Assembly (NCBI RefSeq): GCF_002335805.1
Contig: NZ_NISU01000001.1
Span: forward strand, 2,736,079 to 2,800,078
Reading direction: 5' to 3'
Length of the DNA stretch: 64,000 nt
From: Bacillus sp. FJAT-45350
GTDB lineage: Bacteria > Bacillota > Bacilli > Bacillales > NISU01
Position numbers and translations under genes: made by a program. Shown here in pieces: positions 42,884 through 52,138 of this stretch. The notes under the pieces are model-generated. The model made no database searches and had not been told where the DNA came from. It worked only from the letters and a program-made list of their open reading frames with translations. Position 1 is the stretch's first letter; each line of letters opens with the position of its first letter.

Positions 42884-44083
42884 TTACTTTAAATGATAAA
42901 AGTCCACTACTTCTCCAGTTGTAAGACGAACTTTAGGTCGTACTGGTTCTTCGGCAAAATTAGTGAAGCCAATAATCATTCCTTTTTTCTCTTTCGGTAA
43001 GCGAATTGTCTGTCCCAAGCGATACAACGTCATCCGGAATACAAATGCTTTAATAATCGACTCATCGAATTGCATTCCTTTTCTATCCCAAATAAACTGT
43101 CGAGCTTTCATTTCATCTAAGCTAGTTTCAGCTAAATACCCACCCAATTTTTCATCATAAGCTTGGGCTATAGTAATAATTCGTCCAAACAAACTAATCT
43201 GCTCTTTCTTCTTTCTATTTGGCATTCCTGTACCATCAACATATTCATGATGATCAAGAATTGCTTGAATAATTGTTTTCTTATTCCCATTATTAGATGA
43301 GCTAATTAATTTAATAGATTCTCTAATATGCTCGTTAACCATCGCACCCTTATTCCTACCAGTGTTTAAATACTGCACAAAGTTATCTCGCTTCATATTC
43401 ACAAAACCACTATCTGCAAAAAGCGTCGCAATCGCCAAATCTAATAATTCATCATCCGTTAGCTCTATCGATAAACCTAATAAGATCGAAATAGTTGTTG
43501 TGTTGATCGCATGGATATAAAGTCCATCATGATAATCCTTCATTTGCTTAGTTAAACTAACCAGTTGCCTATCTGTTATTAATCTCTTAAGGAGTTTATT
43601 TTGTACTTTTTTCACACGTTCTTTAAAATAAGTTGACTCTATCTTTTCCTCAAATATTGACCATAATGGTGATAGAAACAGCGGTTTTATTGCTTCAGCT
43701 TGGCCTGTTTCCTTTTCTTCCTCCGCTTGTACTTTAGGTGCTTCCTTAGTGACTATTCTATTATCATAGTAAACAGCTTCTTTTACAGGAAATGCTAATT
43801 TCTCGCAATAGAATGTCGTGACCTGATGTAACTTTTGTAAAAAATCTGGTGAATTATATAGTTTTTCATTTTCAAATATCTCTAGTTCTTTATCTGTTTT
43901 TACTATAATAATTGGAGCTGATGATCCTACTTGTTTTTCTAGATGCTTCAATACTGATTCTGTAATTGATTTATAGCGGTTAATAAGTAAATAACCATCT
44001 GGTCGGTAAATAGGATGAAGAGTTATATCTCCCCTCTTAAGCTTATTAATTTCTGTTAGCCACAATGTAACGTTAGAACTCAC
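42884..44083 (-). CDS. HD-GYP-like protein with a degenerate metal site
   Basis: A 399-residue protein with an N-terminal region of unknown fold and a C-terminal HD-GYP-like domain. Several family landmarks remain: HAINTTTISILLGL, HHEYVDGTGMP and FGRIITIAQAYDE. The expected LHDIGK is replaced by FADSGF, so the defining His of the HD pair is missing and the GYP is GMP. Activity on cyclic di-GMP is doubtful; a binding or scaffold role is possible. The start is the GTG at 44083 after AGGTG. Confidence 0.8.
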   Translation of the reverse strand: MSSNVTLWLTEINKLKRGDITLHPIYRPDGYLLINRYKSITESVLKHLEKQVGSSAPIIIVKTDKELEIFENEKLYNSPDFLQKLHQVTTFYCEKLAFPVKEAVYYDNRIVTKEAPKVQAEEEKETGQAEAIKPLFLSPLWSIFEEKIESTYFKERVKKVQNKLLKRLITDRQLVSLTKQMKDYHDGLYIHAINTTTISILLGLSIELTDDELLDLAIATLFADSGFVNMKRDNFVQYLNTGRNKGAMVNEHIRESIKLISSSNNGNKKTIIQAILDHHEYVDGTGMPNRKKKEQISLFGRIITIAQAYDEKLGGYLAETSLDEMKARQFIWDRKGMQFDESIIKAFVFRMTLYRLGQTIRLPKEKKGMIIGFTNFAEEPVRPKVRLTTGEVVDFYHLK

Positions 44084-44145
44084 GACGTACACCTACTTTT
44101 TTAATACAATTATTACCCTTGTTCACGAATATTGTAAACAAAAGA

Positions 44146-45459
44146 TTAGTAGGGTCTTAACGTCACAGACACACCAATCTTCTTACAGATTGTTAAATAG
44201 TGCATGAACGTTAACACAACTACACCAGTGTTCATCCCTAGAATAATTCCGTTCATTTGCAGTTGCTCCATTGAACCTAATACAAACATCAGGACAAAGG
44301 AAACAAATGTTGACCAAACAGAATGGAAGAACGCTTCTTTTACAAGCCCTAGCCCAATTAAATAGGCTTGCATTGGAATAACAAAAAAGTGAAAAAAGAA
44401 ATATGGAACTAATATTTGTAAATAACCAATTGCCGGTGATGCCTCAAAGAATAGACTTGTTAAAGGTTCCGCATAGAAATAAAAGATTAGCACCGATGGT
44501 ACCCCATATGCTAGCGTCAGTAGCATCACTTGCCGTAAGAGATTTTGTAGCTTTGGTAAATCTCCCTTTGCGTATGCTTCTGAAACTGTTGGTATTAACA
44601 CAATTAATAAAGAATGGGCAATAAAGGCAGGGAAGAAACCTATGGTAAAGGCTACCCCTGCAAGCTTTCCGTACTGAATTAAAGCCAGAGACTCCGTTAA
44701 CCCAGCACGCATCAATGCGAATGATATTAAAAATGGTTTTATCGCAAATGTTGCCGCATGGAAAATTCGTAATCCTGTGTATGGTACAGATACCGCTAAT
44801 AGATGTTCCCTTACCTTTTTCCCACTCATCATCGCACTTGGTGTATACTTTAACTTTTGAACTTTAGTAAAAAATACTGAAATGATATAAACGACCATCA
44901 CCAATTCACTCGCTACTAGCGTACATAAAGAAATAAGAATAGATACTTCTTGTTCAAATTGAAAGAACTGATAAACAACAACTAATAAAGCAAGCTGCAC
45001 CGCTTTTCGTAAAAAGCCCGCAAAGGCAATTTTACCCATTTCATGTGAGCCCATTAAATAGCCTCTAGCAATTGATGAAAAGGAAATCATCGGGATTAGC
45101 AAAATAACAAGCCACTGAATTAGCGGATGATAGCGATCAAATATCGGTAACTGTGGTAAAACAAAAACAGCAGCAACAACAAATATAGCTGTAAAAGCTA
45201 ACACAAACCGAACCGCATGTTGTAGCATACTGCGATGGTACTTCTTGTCCTTTTCTGCGATAAATTTAGAAATCGAAATCGGTAACTCCATACTAGCCAA
45301 AACAGCTATAAAGATGATTGATGGAAAAATAGACATATAGAGCCCTAGCCCTTCCTCACCTAACTCCCTAGCTAGTACCATATTAATAAAGAATTCAAGA
45401 CACTCTCCGATGAATGCCGCGATAACTAACAACAGTGCTCCCTTATAAAATGTCTTCAT
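44146..45459 (-). CDS. SpoVB-like polysaccharide biosynthesis flippase
   Basis: A 437-residue MOP-superfamily transporter with about 12-14 membrane segments, beginning FYKGALLLVIAAFIGECLEFFINMVLARELGEEGLGLYMSIFP, the N-terminal signature of SpoVB/MurJ-like flippases. In sporulating Bacilli SpoVB-type proteins are needed for spore cortex synthesis, probably by lipid-linked precursor export. Several paralogues usually exist, so the spoVB name is not certain. It is monocistronic. Confidence 0.85.
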   Translation of the reverse strand: MKTFYKGALLLVIAAFIGECLEFFINMVLARELGEEGLGLYMSIFPSIIFIAVLASMELPISISKFIAEKDKKYHRSMLQHAVRFVLAFTAIFVVAAVFVLPQLPIFDRYHPLIQWLVILLIPMISFSSIARGYLMGSHEMGKIAFAGFLRKAVQLALLVVVYQFFQFEQEVSILISLCTLVASELVMVVYIISVFFTKVQKLKYTPSAMMSGKKVREHLLAVSVPYTGLRIFHAATFAIKPFLISFALMRAGLTESLALIQYGKLAGVAFTIGFFPAFIAHSLLIVLIPTVSEAYAKGDLPKLQNLLRQVMLLTLAYGVPSVLIFYFYAEPLTSLFFEASPAIGYLQILVPYFFFHFFVIPMQAYLIGLGLVKEAFFHSVWSTFVSFVLMFVLGSMEQLQMNGIILGMNTGVVVLTFMHYLTICKKIGVSVTLRPY

Positions 45460-45638
45460 CTTGACTCCCCTTATCGAAACAGCATTACTAAATAAGTATG
45501 AGACAAGTCTGGAGATTATTTTAAAAAAGTGTGGGAAAACGGAATTTCTGGAAATGCATTTAGAAGAATCAAGTTAGCAAATTTTGTTTAGTATTGTCGA
45601 AACGTAAATATAATGAGGATTTTGCAAATATAACGTCA

Positions 45639-45669
45639 AAAAAAGCTTGAGGACAATTTCCTCAAGCTT
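45639..45669 (-). terminator. Terminator of fhs
   Basis: Stem AAGCTTGAGGA / TCCTCAAGCTT, followed by seven T on the minus strand. Confidence 0.85.
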
Positions 45670-45681
45670 CCTTCGTTTAAA

Positions 45682-47361
45682 CTAAAATAGACCTAGTGCT
45701 TTTCCATCTGCATCTACATCCATTGCTAATGCAGCCGGCTTTTTTGGAAGACCAGGCATCGTCATTACGTCTCCTGTTAAGGCAACGATAAAACCAGCAC
45801 CGATTGATGGTCTTAGCTCTCTAATCGTAATTGTAAAATCTTTTGGTCTACCTAATAATAATGGGTTATCTGATAACGATTTCTGCGTTTTTGCCATACA
45901 AACTGGTAACTCACCCCAGCCATTATCGGTAAACTCTTTAATTTGCTTATTCGCATCCGTTGAGAACTCGACACCATTAGCACCGTAGACAACCTTTGCG
46001 ATTGTTTCAATTTTTTCAACTAGTGTGGACTGTAAATCATATAGATGAGAGAATTGATTTTCCTTCGCCTCTATAACTTTAATTACTTTTTCGGCTAGTG
46101 TTATGCCTCCCTGGCCTCCTAGCTCCCACACATTAGATAGAGCTACTTCAATTCCTCTTTCTTTACACCAGTCTCCAATGTATGCCACTTCTGCGTCTGA
46201 ATCTGTGACAAATCGATTAATTGACACAACAAAAGGAACACCGAATGCTTGAATTGTTTCTATATGCTTTTCTAAGTTTTCCATTCCATTAGCAAGTGCT
46301 TCTAGGTTCTCTTCAGTTAAGTTACTTTTTTCTACTCCACCGTGCATTTTAAGTGCTCTAATCGTTGCAACGATTACAACCGCCTCAGGTGTAATACCAC
46401 CTGCACGGGTTTTTATATTTAAGAATTTCTCTGCCCCAAGATCAGCACCAAAACCAGCTTCAGTAATTACATAATCTCCTAGCTTACTTGCTATCTTCGT
46501 TGCGATAACACTGTTGCAACCGTGAGCAATATTTGCAAATGGTCCTCCGTGGATAATCGCCGGTGTGTTTTCTAATGTTTGAACAAGGTTTGGCTTAAGC
46601 GCCTCTTTTAATAAAAGAGTTAACGCTCCCTCCACTTGTAAGTCTGCAACAGTAACAGGCTCGTTGTTGTAATTGTAGCCAAATACAATGTTAGAAAGTC
46701 TCTTTTTCAAGTCTGCTAAATCAGTAGCTAAACAAAGAATCGCCATAATTTCCGAAGCGACTGTAATGTTGAAACCGTCTTCTCGAGGCATGCCATGCTT
46801 TGTTCCTCCTAAGCCAACAACAACATTTCTTAATGCTCTATCATTTAAATCGACAGCTCGTTTCCAAGTAATTCTTCTAGGATCAATTTGTAATTCGTTT
46901 CCTTGAAATATGTGATTATCAATAAAAGCAGCTAGGGCATTATTTGCCGTCGTAATTGCATGGATATCTCCAGTAAAATGTAAGTTAATATCCTCCATAG
47001 GTACAACCTGCGAATAACCACCACCACATGCTCCACCTTTAATTCCCATTGTTGGACCTAAAGATGGTTCACGTAATGCCACTACTGCATTTTTTCCGAT
47101 TTTATTCATTGCTTGACCTAGACCTACAACAACGGTAGACTTCCCCTCACCAGCCGGAGTAGGATTTATCGCAGTAACAAGAACAACTTTCCCATCTTTC
47201 TTCGATTTTAATCGCTCCATTACATCTAATGAAACCTTTGCTTTATATTTTCCATAAGGCTCCCACTCATCATTCGTTAATGAGAGCATGGATGCGATTT
47301 CGCTAATTGGTTTCATTTTAGCTTCCTGTGCTATTTCAATATCAGATTTATAAGTTGTCAT
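45682..47361 (-). CDS. fhs: Formate-tetrahydrofolate ligase
   Basis: A 559-residue enzyme that couples ATP hydrolysis to the formation of 10-formyl-THF from formate and THF. The P-loop-like TPAGEGKST (68-76) is present, with other family landmarks: [36 protein letters not shown] and [13 protein letters not shown]. It supplies one-carbon units for purine and formyl-methionine synthesis. An AGGAG lies before the ATG. It is 40 bp downstream of the radical SAM gene in the same orientation. Confidence 0.95.
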   Translation of the reverse strand: MTTYKSDIEIAQEAKMKPISEIASMLSLTNDEWEPYGKYKAKVSLDVMERLKSKKDGKVVLVTAINPTPAGEGKSTVVVGLGQAMNKIGKNAVVALREPSLGPTMGIKGGACGGGYSQVVPMEDINLHFTGDIHAITTANNALAAFIDNHIFQGNELQIDPRRITWKRAVDLNDRALRNVVVGLGGTKHGMPREDGFNITVASEIMAILCLATDLADLKKRLSNIVFGYNYNNEPVTVADLQVEGALTLLLKEALKPNLVQTLENTPAIIHGGPFANIAHGCNSVIATKIASKLGDYVITEAGFGADLGAEKFLNIKTRAGGITPEAVVIVATIRALKMHGGVEKSNLTEENLEALANGMENLEKHIETIQAFGVPFVVSINRFVTDSDAEVAYIGDWCKERGIEVALSNVWELGGQGGITLAEKVIKVIEAKENQFSHLYDLQSTLVEKIETIAKVVYGANGVEFSTDANKQIKEFTDNGWGELPVCMAKTQKSLSDNPLLLGRPKDFTITIRELRPSIGAGFIVALTGDVMTMPGLPKKPAALAMDVDADGKALGLF

Positions 47362-47401
47362 AGTAATCTCCTAACTGCAGATGCTTTTGTTATTGTATTG
47401 C

Positions 47402-48283
47402 CTACTCATTAAAACGTTTTCTATAGCCACATTTTCTACATAGTTCTTCTACAACTTCTCTTCTCGAAAAGCCTTCTACAATATTAGTTGCTCGCTCACC
47501 ATCGATGATAACAGAAAAGTCATCATTGTTAATATTCCCAAGGTCAATTACCCCTTCACCATCAAGACAGCATGGAATTACTGTTCCATCTACTAATATA
47601 CCTGCTTGGTTTCGTAATCCATGACAAAATCCTGGTCCGTTATCCTCTTCTTCATGAAGCGCCGGCCATTGAAATTCATGGTCTTGATTTAAATAGACTT
47701 GGTCCGCTAGTTTGATTCCACTTCCAGGAACAACCTTTTCTTCAATAAAAAAGTCAAGTTCAAACTCTTTTTCAATCATTTCAAGAACTTCACGATTTCT
47801 CTTTTTCTGTTGATTTGTAGCATTGTCAGTACCTAAATTCCACAGTCTCAATGAAATTATCGTATCGGTATTAGTCGTTGCTTCCCTTACAAAAGAAAGA
47901 ATATTCCCGATATAGCCTTCCTTATCAGTGGATCCCTCATGACCATCAAAACTATGAAGAGAGAAGTTTACCTGTCTCAAAGCTGGCTTTAAGATTTTAT
48001 GTTTCGCTTTATTAATTAACGTTCCATTTGATGTGATATTGACTTTGAATCCCTTTTCATGACTTATATCCAACAGCTCATCTATTTTCGTATGGAGAAG
48101 GGGCTCTCCTTTAACATGTAAATAGATATAATCCGTATATGGCTTAATTTGATCTAAAATATTACGAAAAGCATCTACTTCTATAAACTTATATGCTCGC
48201 TTAGTTGGCGGACAGAAGCTACAAGCAAGATTACAAATACTTGTGATTTCAATATAAAACTTTTTAAAACGCTTTGTTTTCAT
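47402..48283 (-). CDS. Radical SAM/SPASM domain protein
   Basis: A 293-residue radical SAM protein with the cluster motif CNLACSFC (C-x3-C-x2-C, about residues 17-24) and a C-terminal SPASM-like set of cysteines (FCHGL, IPCCLDGEG, CRKCGY). The family includes peptide-modifying maturases and anaerobic sulfatase-maturing enzymes, but also many unassigned proteins. It is upstream of fhs and divergent from a 49-residue protein. The substrate is unknown. Confidence 0.88.
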   Translation of the reverse strand: MKTKRFKKFYIEITSICNLACSFCPPTKRAYKFIEVDAFRNILDQIKPYTDYIYLHVKGEPLLHTKIDELLDISHEKGFKVNITSNGTLINKAKHKILKPALRQVNFSLHSFDGHEGSTDKEGYIGNILSFVREATTNTDTIISLRLWNLGTDNATNQQKKRNREVLEMIEKEFELDFFIEEKVVPGSGIKLADQVYLNQDHEFQWPALHEEEDNGPGFCHGLRNQAGILVDGTVIPCCLDGEGVIDLGNINNDDFSVIIDGERATNIVEGFSRREVVEELCRKCGYRKRFNE

Positions 48284-48324
48284 CGTATCGTCTACTTCCT
48301 CACTAAAATAACATTACTGTGTCA

Positions 48325-48353
48325 ATTATAGATCGTACATATTCACTGTACAA
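48325..48353 (-). promoter_or_regulatory. Promoter of the radical SAM gene
   Basis: On the minus strand TTGTAC (48348-48353) and TATAAT (48325-48330) are 17 bp apart; the TATAAT is consensus. Confidence 0.6.
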
Positions 48354-48411
48354 TCTGTTTATTACATCCATCCACTTCACAATAGATTTTCTGATAAATT
48401 AGATATTTTAA

Positions 48412-48440
48412 TTGACACAAACCTCACTGTGTTATATATT
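48412..48440 (+). promoter_or_regulatory. Promoter of the 49-residue protein gene
   Basis: Consensus TTGACA (48412-48417), a 17-bp spacer and TATATT (48435-48440), 55 bp before the ATG. Confidence 0.65.
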
Positions 48441-48494
48441 ATAAACAACAAACAAAAACTGTTATAAAACAGATAACAAACGGAGGTATTATTA

Positions 48495-48644
48495 ATGAGC
48501 CCAATGGATAGATTTTACGATGCTTGGAACTGCTATATTTCGCAATGTGAAAGACATGGAATTGAAGTACGAATTCGCTATGCTGATTTTAAAAAATCAA
48601 TTACTGAAGAACAAGCTGACTTACTCCGTGCCCAAGTAAGATAA
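48495..48644 (+). CDS. Small protein of 49 residues divergent from the radical SAM gene
   Basis: Begins MSPMDRFYDAWNCYISQCERHG and ends TEEQADLLRAQVR. It has a strong CGGAGG ribosome binding site and its own good promoter, so it is probably real. It is soluble, with two Cys (13 and 18) in a helical N-terminal part. Not recognised. It has no leader/core features typical of a RiPP beyond size and proximity to a SPASM protein. Confidence 0.65.
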   Translation: MSPMDRFYDAWNCYISQCERHGIEVRIRYADFKKSITEEQADLLRAQVR

Positions 48645-48668
48645 CTAAATAAAGAGACGAGGTAGTAA

Positions 48669-48707
48669 TGATGAATGATGATGTCGCCGTCGTAGCAACG
48701 ACCTAAC
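48669..48707 (+). CDS. Possible 12-codon leader-like ORF
   Basis: ATGATG start after GACGAGGTAG, encoding MMNDDVAVVATT and stop, overlapping the stem at 48704-48746. It has no homology that I can name and may be chance. Confidence 0.2.
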
Positions 48708-48746
48708 CCCATCCAGTAGCCATATAAAAGGCACTTGATGGGGTTA
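48704..48746. terminator. Hairpin between the small-protein gene and desR
   Basis: A perfect 10-bp stem TAACCCCATC / GATGGGGTTA (48704-48713 with 48737-48746) between convergent genes. T-runs are weak on both strands. Confidence 0.5.
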
Positions 48747-48771
48747 ATTACGTTAATATATATATTATAAT

Positions 48772-49374
48772 CTACTTAAACCAACCTTTCTCCTTAAATC
48801 GAGAAATAGCTTCAATACGATTCCCTACATCTAATTTATCTAAAATAACAGATATATAATTTCGGACTGTACCATTGGTAAGTTCAAGTTCGTCGGCAAT
48901 TTCATTTGTGCTCTTCCCTCCAGCAATAAGCTCAATTACTTGCATTTCTCGTTTAGTCAGAGGGTTTTCATTATTGCTATATGCTAAGTCGACTAATTCA
49001 GGTGCATACACTCGTCTTCCATCCATAATAATACGAATCGAGTTCGCTAGCTCCTCACTCGGACTGTCCTTAAGTAAATATCCGCTGACCTCTGCTTTTC
49101 GAGCACGTTCAAAATAGCCTGCTCGTGCAAACGTAGTTAAAATAATGACTTTACATGGGTCATGAATAAGTTCTTCAGCCGCATCTAGGCCACTTTTAAT
49201 TGGCATTTCTATATCCATAATACAAATATGAGGCTTGTGTTGCTTAACTAGAGCTAATGCCTCCTCCCCGTTTCTTGCTTTACCGACCACTTCCATATCA
49301 TCTTCCAAGTCGAGTAAAGAACCAAGTGCTCCAAGCAGCATTCTCTGGTCCTCGGCAATGACAATTCGAATCAA
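48772..49374 (-). CDS. desR: Response regulator DesR, LuxR/NarL family
   Basis: A 200-residue two-component regulator with an N-terminal receiver (acidic pocket in IAEDQ; phospho-acceptor in CIMDIEMP) and a C-terminal LuxR-type helix-turn-helix (LTKREMQVIELIAGGKSTNEIADELELTNGTVRNYIS). The partner kinase is encoded immediately upstream. In B. subtilis DesR activates des on cold shock, and the des gene is adjacent here. The start is TTG after AGGAGGAGGG. Confidence 0.93.
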   Translation of the reverse strand: MIRIVIAEDQRMLLGALGSLLDLEDDMEVVGKARNGEEALALVKQHKPHICIMDIEMPIKSGLDAAEELIHDPCKVIILTTFARAGYFERARKAEVSGYLLKDSPSEELANSIRIIMDGRRVYAPELVDLAYSNNENPLTKREMQVIELIAGGKSTNEIADELELTNGTVRNYISVILDKLDVGNRIEAISRFKEKGWFK

Positions 49375-49393
49375 CTCAATCCCTCCTCCTATC

Positions 49394-50509
49394 TTATTTG
49401 TTCATTTGTTGAATAATATTCGGAACCCGAATATCGAGAGTCGTTCCATTTGAATTAATAATATCTAAGCTTCCATTTACAAACTCTAATCGTTCTCTTA
49501 TCCCTCGTAGACCATTTCCTCTATTATAATCTGAAATACCTATTCCATTATCTTGGACGAGTAGTTGTAATTCTTCAGTAGAGTCGTTGATTACTATCTT
49601 ACAAGCTGTTGACTTACTATGCTTTACAACATTTGTAACTGCCTCTTTCAAGCACATACTAACAACATTCTCGACTAATAAAGGAGTATTTGTTAAATTC
49701 GCACTACCCTCTATTTCTAATTCAATTTCCGCAGCTTTCAAAATTTGCTGTATATGAATAACTTCCTCGTCTAAACGAACGCCCCGCATATCTGATACTA
49801 GCTCACGAACTTCTTTTAAAGCAGTTCTTGCTGTTTGGTGTATATCCGTTATTTCGACTTTTGCCGAATCTGGATTAATATCAACGAGCTTTCTGGCCAA
49901 ATCACTTTTCAAGCCAATTAATGATAATTTCTGACCTAATGTATCATGTAAATCTCTTGCAATCCGCTGGCGTTCTTCTATTACGATCAGTTGAGAAATT
50001 TTTTTATTTGCGTCCTCTAATTGTCCTTCAAGCTTTTCACGCTTGTTTCTATTATACGAGTTAATCGGTAAGAGAATGACACCTATAACCGATAGTATAA
50101 TGAATGGGAACTGAGAGAAAAACAACTCAGTTTGTGTAAAAAATCCCATTGTTACAGCTAGGGTCGTAGTTAAAAGGTGGACTATATAAAGTGAGAAAAA
50201 GCCGACTTTACTTTCAATATTTCCTATAAAAAATGCTAAGAAAAGAGCAAAGTATACGTATCCATAAAATACGGTCATTATAATACTTATCGCCATCTCA
50301 ATTCCGACCCAAAGGTAGACAAGCTTTCCTTTAGAAATAAATGATAATCGATACGAACCAAAGAATAATAAAATCATGATGATGCCGAAGATAATCTCTA
50401 AAGCAGATGATAACCTAAAGATAAAATAAAATGGCAATAAACAAAATATTATCCATATGTAAATACTTAGTCCTGTATTCTTAGGAAAGATGTTATACCA
50501 ACTTTGCAT
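49394..50509 (-). CDS. desK: Membrane-thickness-sensing histidine kinase DesK
   Basis: A 371-residue sensor with four to five membrane segments in the first 155 residues, a HisKA_3 dimerisation/phosphotransfer helix (IARDLHDTLGQKLSLIGLKSDLARK) and a HATPase domain with N, G1 and G2 boxes (CLKEAVTNVVKHSK, DNGIGI, GNGLRGIRERL). DesK senses membrane order and phosphorylates DesR at low temperature. The desK start follows AGAGGGGG. It lies between des and desR. Confidence 0.93.
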   Translation of the reverse strand: MQSWYNIFPKNTGLSIYIWIIFCLLPFYFIFRLSSALEIIFGIIMILLFFGSYRLSFISKGKLVYLWVGIEMAISIIMTVFYGYVYFALFLAFFIGNIESKVGFFSLYIVHLLTTTLAVTMGFFTQTELFFSQFPFIILSVIGVILLPINSYNRNKREKLEGQLEDANKKISQLIVIEERQRIARDLHDTLGQKLSLIGLKSDLARKLVDINPDSAKVEITDIHQTARTALKEVRELVSDMRGVRLDEEVIHIQQILKAAEIELEIEGSANLTNTPLLVENVVSMCLKEAVTNVVKHSKSTACKIVINDSTEELQLLVQDNGIGISDYNRGNGLRGIRERLEFVNGSLDIINSNGTTLDIRVPNIIQQMNK

Positions 50510-50867
50510 AATAGCCCCCTCTCTCTAACTTATAATGTTGTAGAGATTGTATCCTCTTATCATACACTATCATTTTTTCGTTCTAGAAATGAAATAACCC
50601 TCGTGTTTGTTGAATGAATTTAGGATTCGTTATTCGAAAGAATCCCCTAATTTAGAACGTTATTTTGACACAGGATCCTTTATTTCTTGAGAATCTTACA
50701 AAAACAACACTCTTCCACTCTATTAACGGAACCACTGTCCTTCAACTTCTGTAATCATTACATTTTCTATAATTAAAGGAACTGAAGTCGTTCCTTTTTA
50801 TAAAGTAAAAAATCGCATGTGATTTCCCTTATGAAAACCCATGCGATTTTATTCAACTGTCTGTTAA
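50510..50867 (-). other. Intergenic region between des and desK
   Basis: No gene seen. It holds the des terminator (50806-50850), another hairpin AAAGGAAC / GTTCCTTT (50776-50798) and a possible desK -10 element (TATGAT, 50559-50564, minus strand) with a weak -35. desKR may therefore have its own promoter. Confidence 0.4.
50806..50850 (-). terminator. Terminator of des
   Basis: Stem AAAATCGCATG / CATGCGATTTT with a T-run on the minus strand. Confidence 0.75.
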
Positions 50868-51914
50868 TTACTTTAAGCTTGCATGCCTTCTCTTAATTGC
50901 CAAATCTGATTTCGAATTAGGAAGCAGATGCTTAACATCTTTAAAGCTAACGAACGTCCTATTCTTCTCATCATATAAGCGAAAATGAATCGCTTTTAAG
51001 CTTGAGCCGATCGTAATTGTTGTTGCCTCTTGTAACGGAGGAGTAGATTCATGTACCTTCTCCAAATTATAGTTTGGAACTTTAGGACTTAAATGGTGAA
51101 CATGATGGTAGCCAATGTTCCCTGTAAACCATTGCAATACTTTTGGAAGTTTATAATAAGAACTTCCGTCGATTGCCGCTTTTACATAATCCCATTCTTT
51201 TTCATCTTCAAAGTAAGCATCTTCAAATTGGTGCTGTACGTAGAATAACCAAATTCCAAGTAAGCCTGAAATAAATAGAATTGGCGCTTGAATAAGAAGA
51301 AACGCCTGCCAGCCAATTGCCCAAATTAATAATGAGTAGATAGCAACAATTGAAACATTTGTTACATACACGTTCAATCGTTCTTTCTTAGTCGGGTCTT
51401 TACGGTTGATACGATTTAAAACAAGTAACAGATAAATTGGCCCTAATCCAAACATAACTAAAGGATTACGATACAGACGATAAGACAGTCTTTCCTTAAA
51501 TGAAGCATTCACATATTCATCTACAGTCATAATCGAAATATCACCAGTTCCACGCTTATCTAAGTTACCACTTGTTGCATGATGAATTGAGTGCTCACGT
51601 TTCCACTTTTCATAAGGAAATATCGTCAAAATACCGGTAATAGTACCGAGGATATTATTTGCTTTTTTATTTTTAAAGAACGAACCATGACAACAATCAT
51701 GAAAAATAATAAAGATTCGAACGAGGAACCCTGCAGCTACAACTGAGCATGCCAGTGTTAACCAAATCGAAATTGAAAGACTTTGGTAGGCAAGAAACCA
51801 TACTAAAATAAATGGAATAATTGTATTAAATACTTGTAATACGCTAGATTTTGTATCGGATTTCTCAAAAGGTTCAATGCCTTTTTTTAAATGGGTTAAT
51901 TTTTGTTTACTCAT
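50868..51914 (-). CDS. des: Membrane fatty acid desaturase Des (delta5 type)
   Basis: A 348-residue integral membrane desaturase with the three histidine boxes of the di-iron centre: HDCCH (about 73-77), HSIHH (about 111-115) and HHVHH (about 272-276). It introduces a cis double bond into existing phospholipid acyl chains to restore fluidity after cold shock. It is the first of the des-desK-desR cluster, with a possible DesR operator and promoter upstream. An AAGGGGG precedes the ATG. The delta5 position is assumed from the B. subtilis homologue. Confidence 0.93.
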   Translation of the reverse strand: MSKQKLTHLKKGIEPFEKSDTKSSVLQVFNTIIPFILVWFLAYQSLSISIWLTLACSVVAAGFLVRIFIIFHDCCHGSFFKNKKANNILGTITGILTIFPYEKWKREHSIHHATSGNLDKRGTGDISIMTVDEYVNASFKERLSYRLYRNPLVMFGLGPIYLLLVLNRINRKDPTKKERLNVYVTNVSIVAIYSLLIWAIGWQAFLLIQAPILFISGLLGIWLFYVQHQFEDAYFEDEKEWDYVKAAIDGSSYYKLPKVLQWFTGNIGYHHVHHLSPKVPNYNLEKVHESTPPLQEATTITIGSSLKAIHFRLYDEKNRTFVSFKDVKHLLPNSKSDLAIKRRHASLK

Positions 51915-51945
51915 GTTATCCCCCTTGAAAGAACTAATTAACTAC

Positions 51946-52013
51946 ATTATAAAAAAAGCTCATGCTTCAAAGTAGTCATGAACGTCAAGTGCCCGATATG
52001 ACAAATGTCATAT
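51946..52013 (-). promoter_or_regulatory. des promoter and putative DesR operator
   Basis: On the minus strand a consensus TATAAT -10 (51946-51951) lies 31 bp before the des ATG and no good -35 precedes it, as expected for an activator-dependent promoter. Further upstream 51996-52013 is a perfect 8-2-8 inverted repeat (ATATGACA-AA-TGTCATAT), with a related motif TCATGAACGTCA at 51976-51987, about where DesR binds in B. subtilis. Confidence 0.6.
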
Positions 52014-52100
52014 AACTTGGACTTTCTCCACATTAACAATGTACAGGTTGCCCTACATTTAACCAAAGAATACTAAGAAAACCATTTTTCTTCACTTAAA

Positions 52101-52131
52101 AACTGGCTCCACTATCATAGCGGGGCCAGTC
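52101..52131 (-). terminator. Terminator of the chemoreceptor gene
   Basis: Stem ACTGGC...GGGGCCAGT with T-run on the minus strand, a few bases after the stop. Confidence 0.75.
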
Positions 52132-52138
52132 AAAACGA

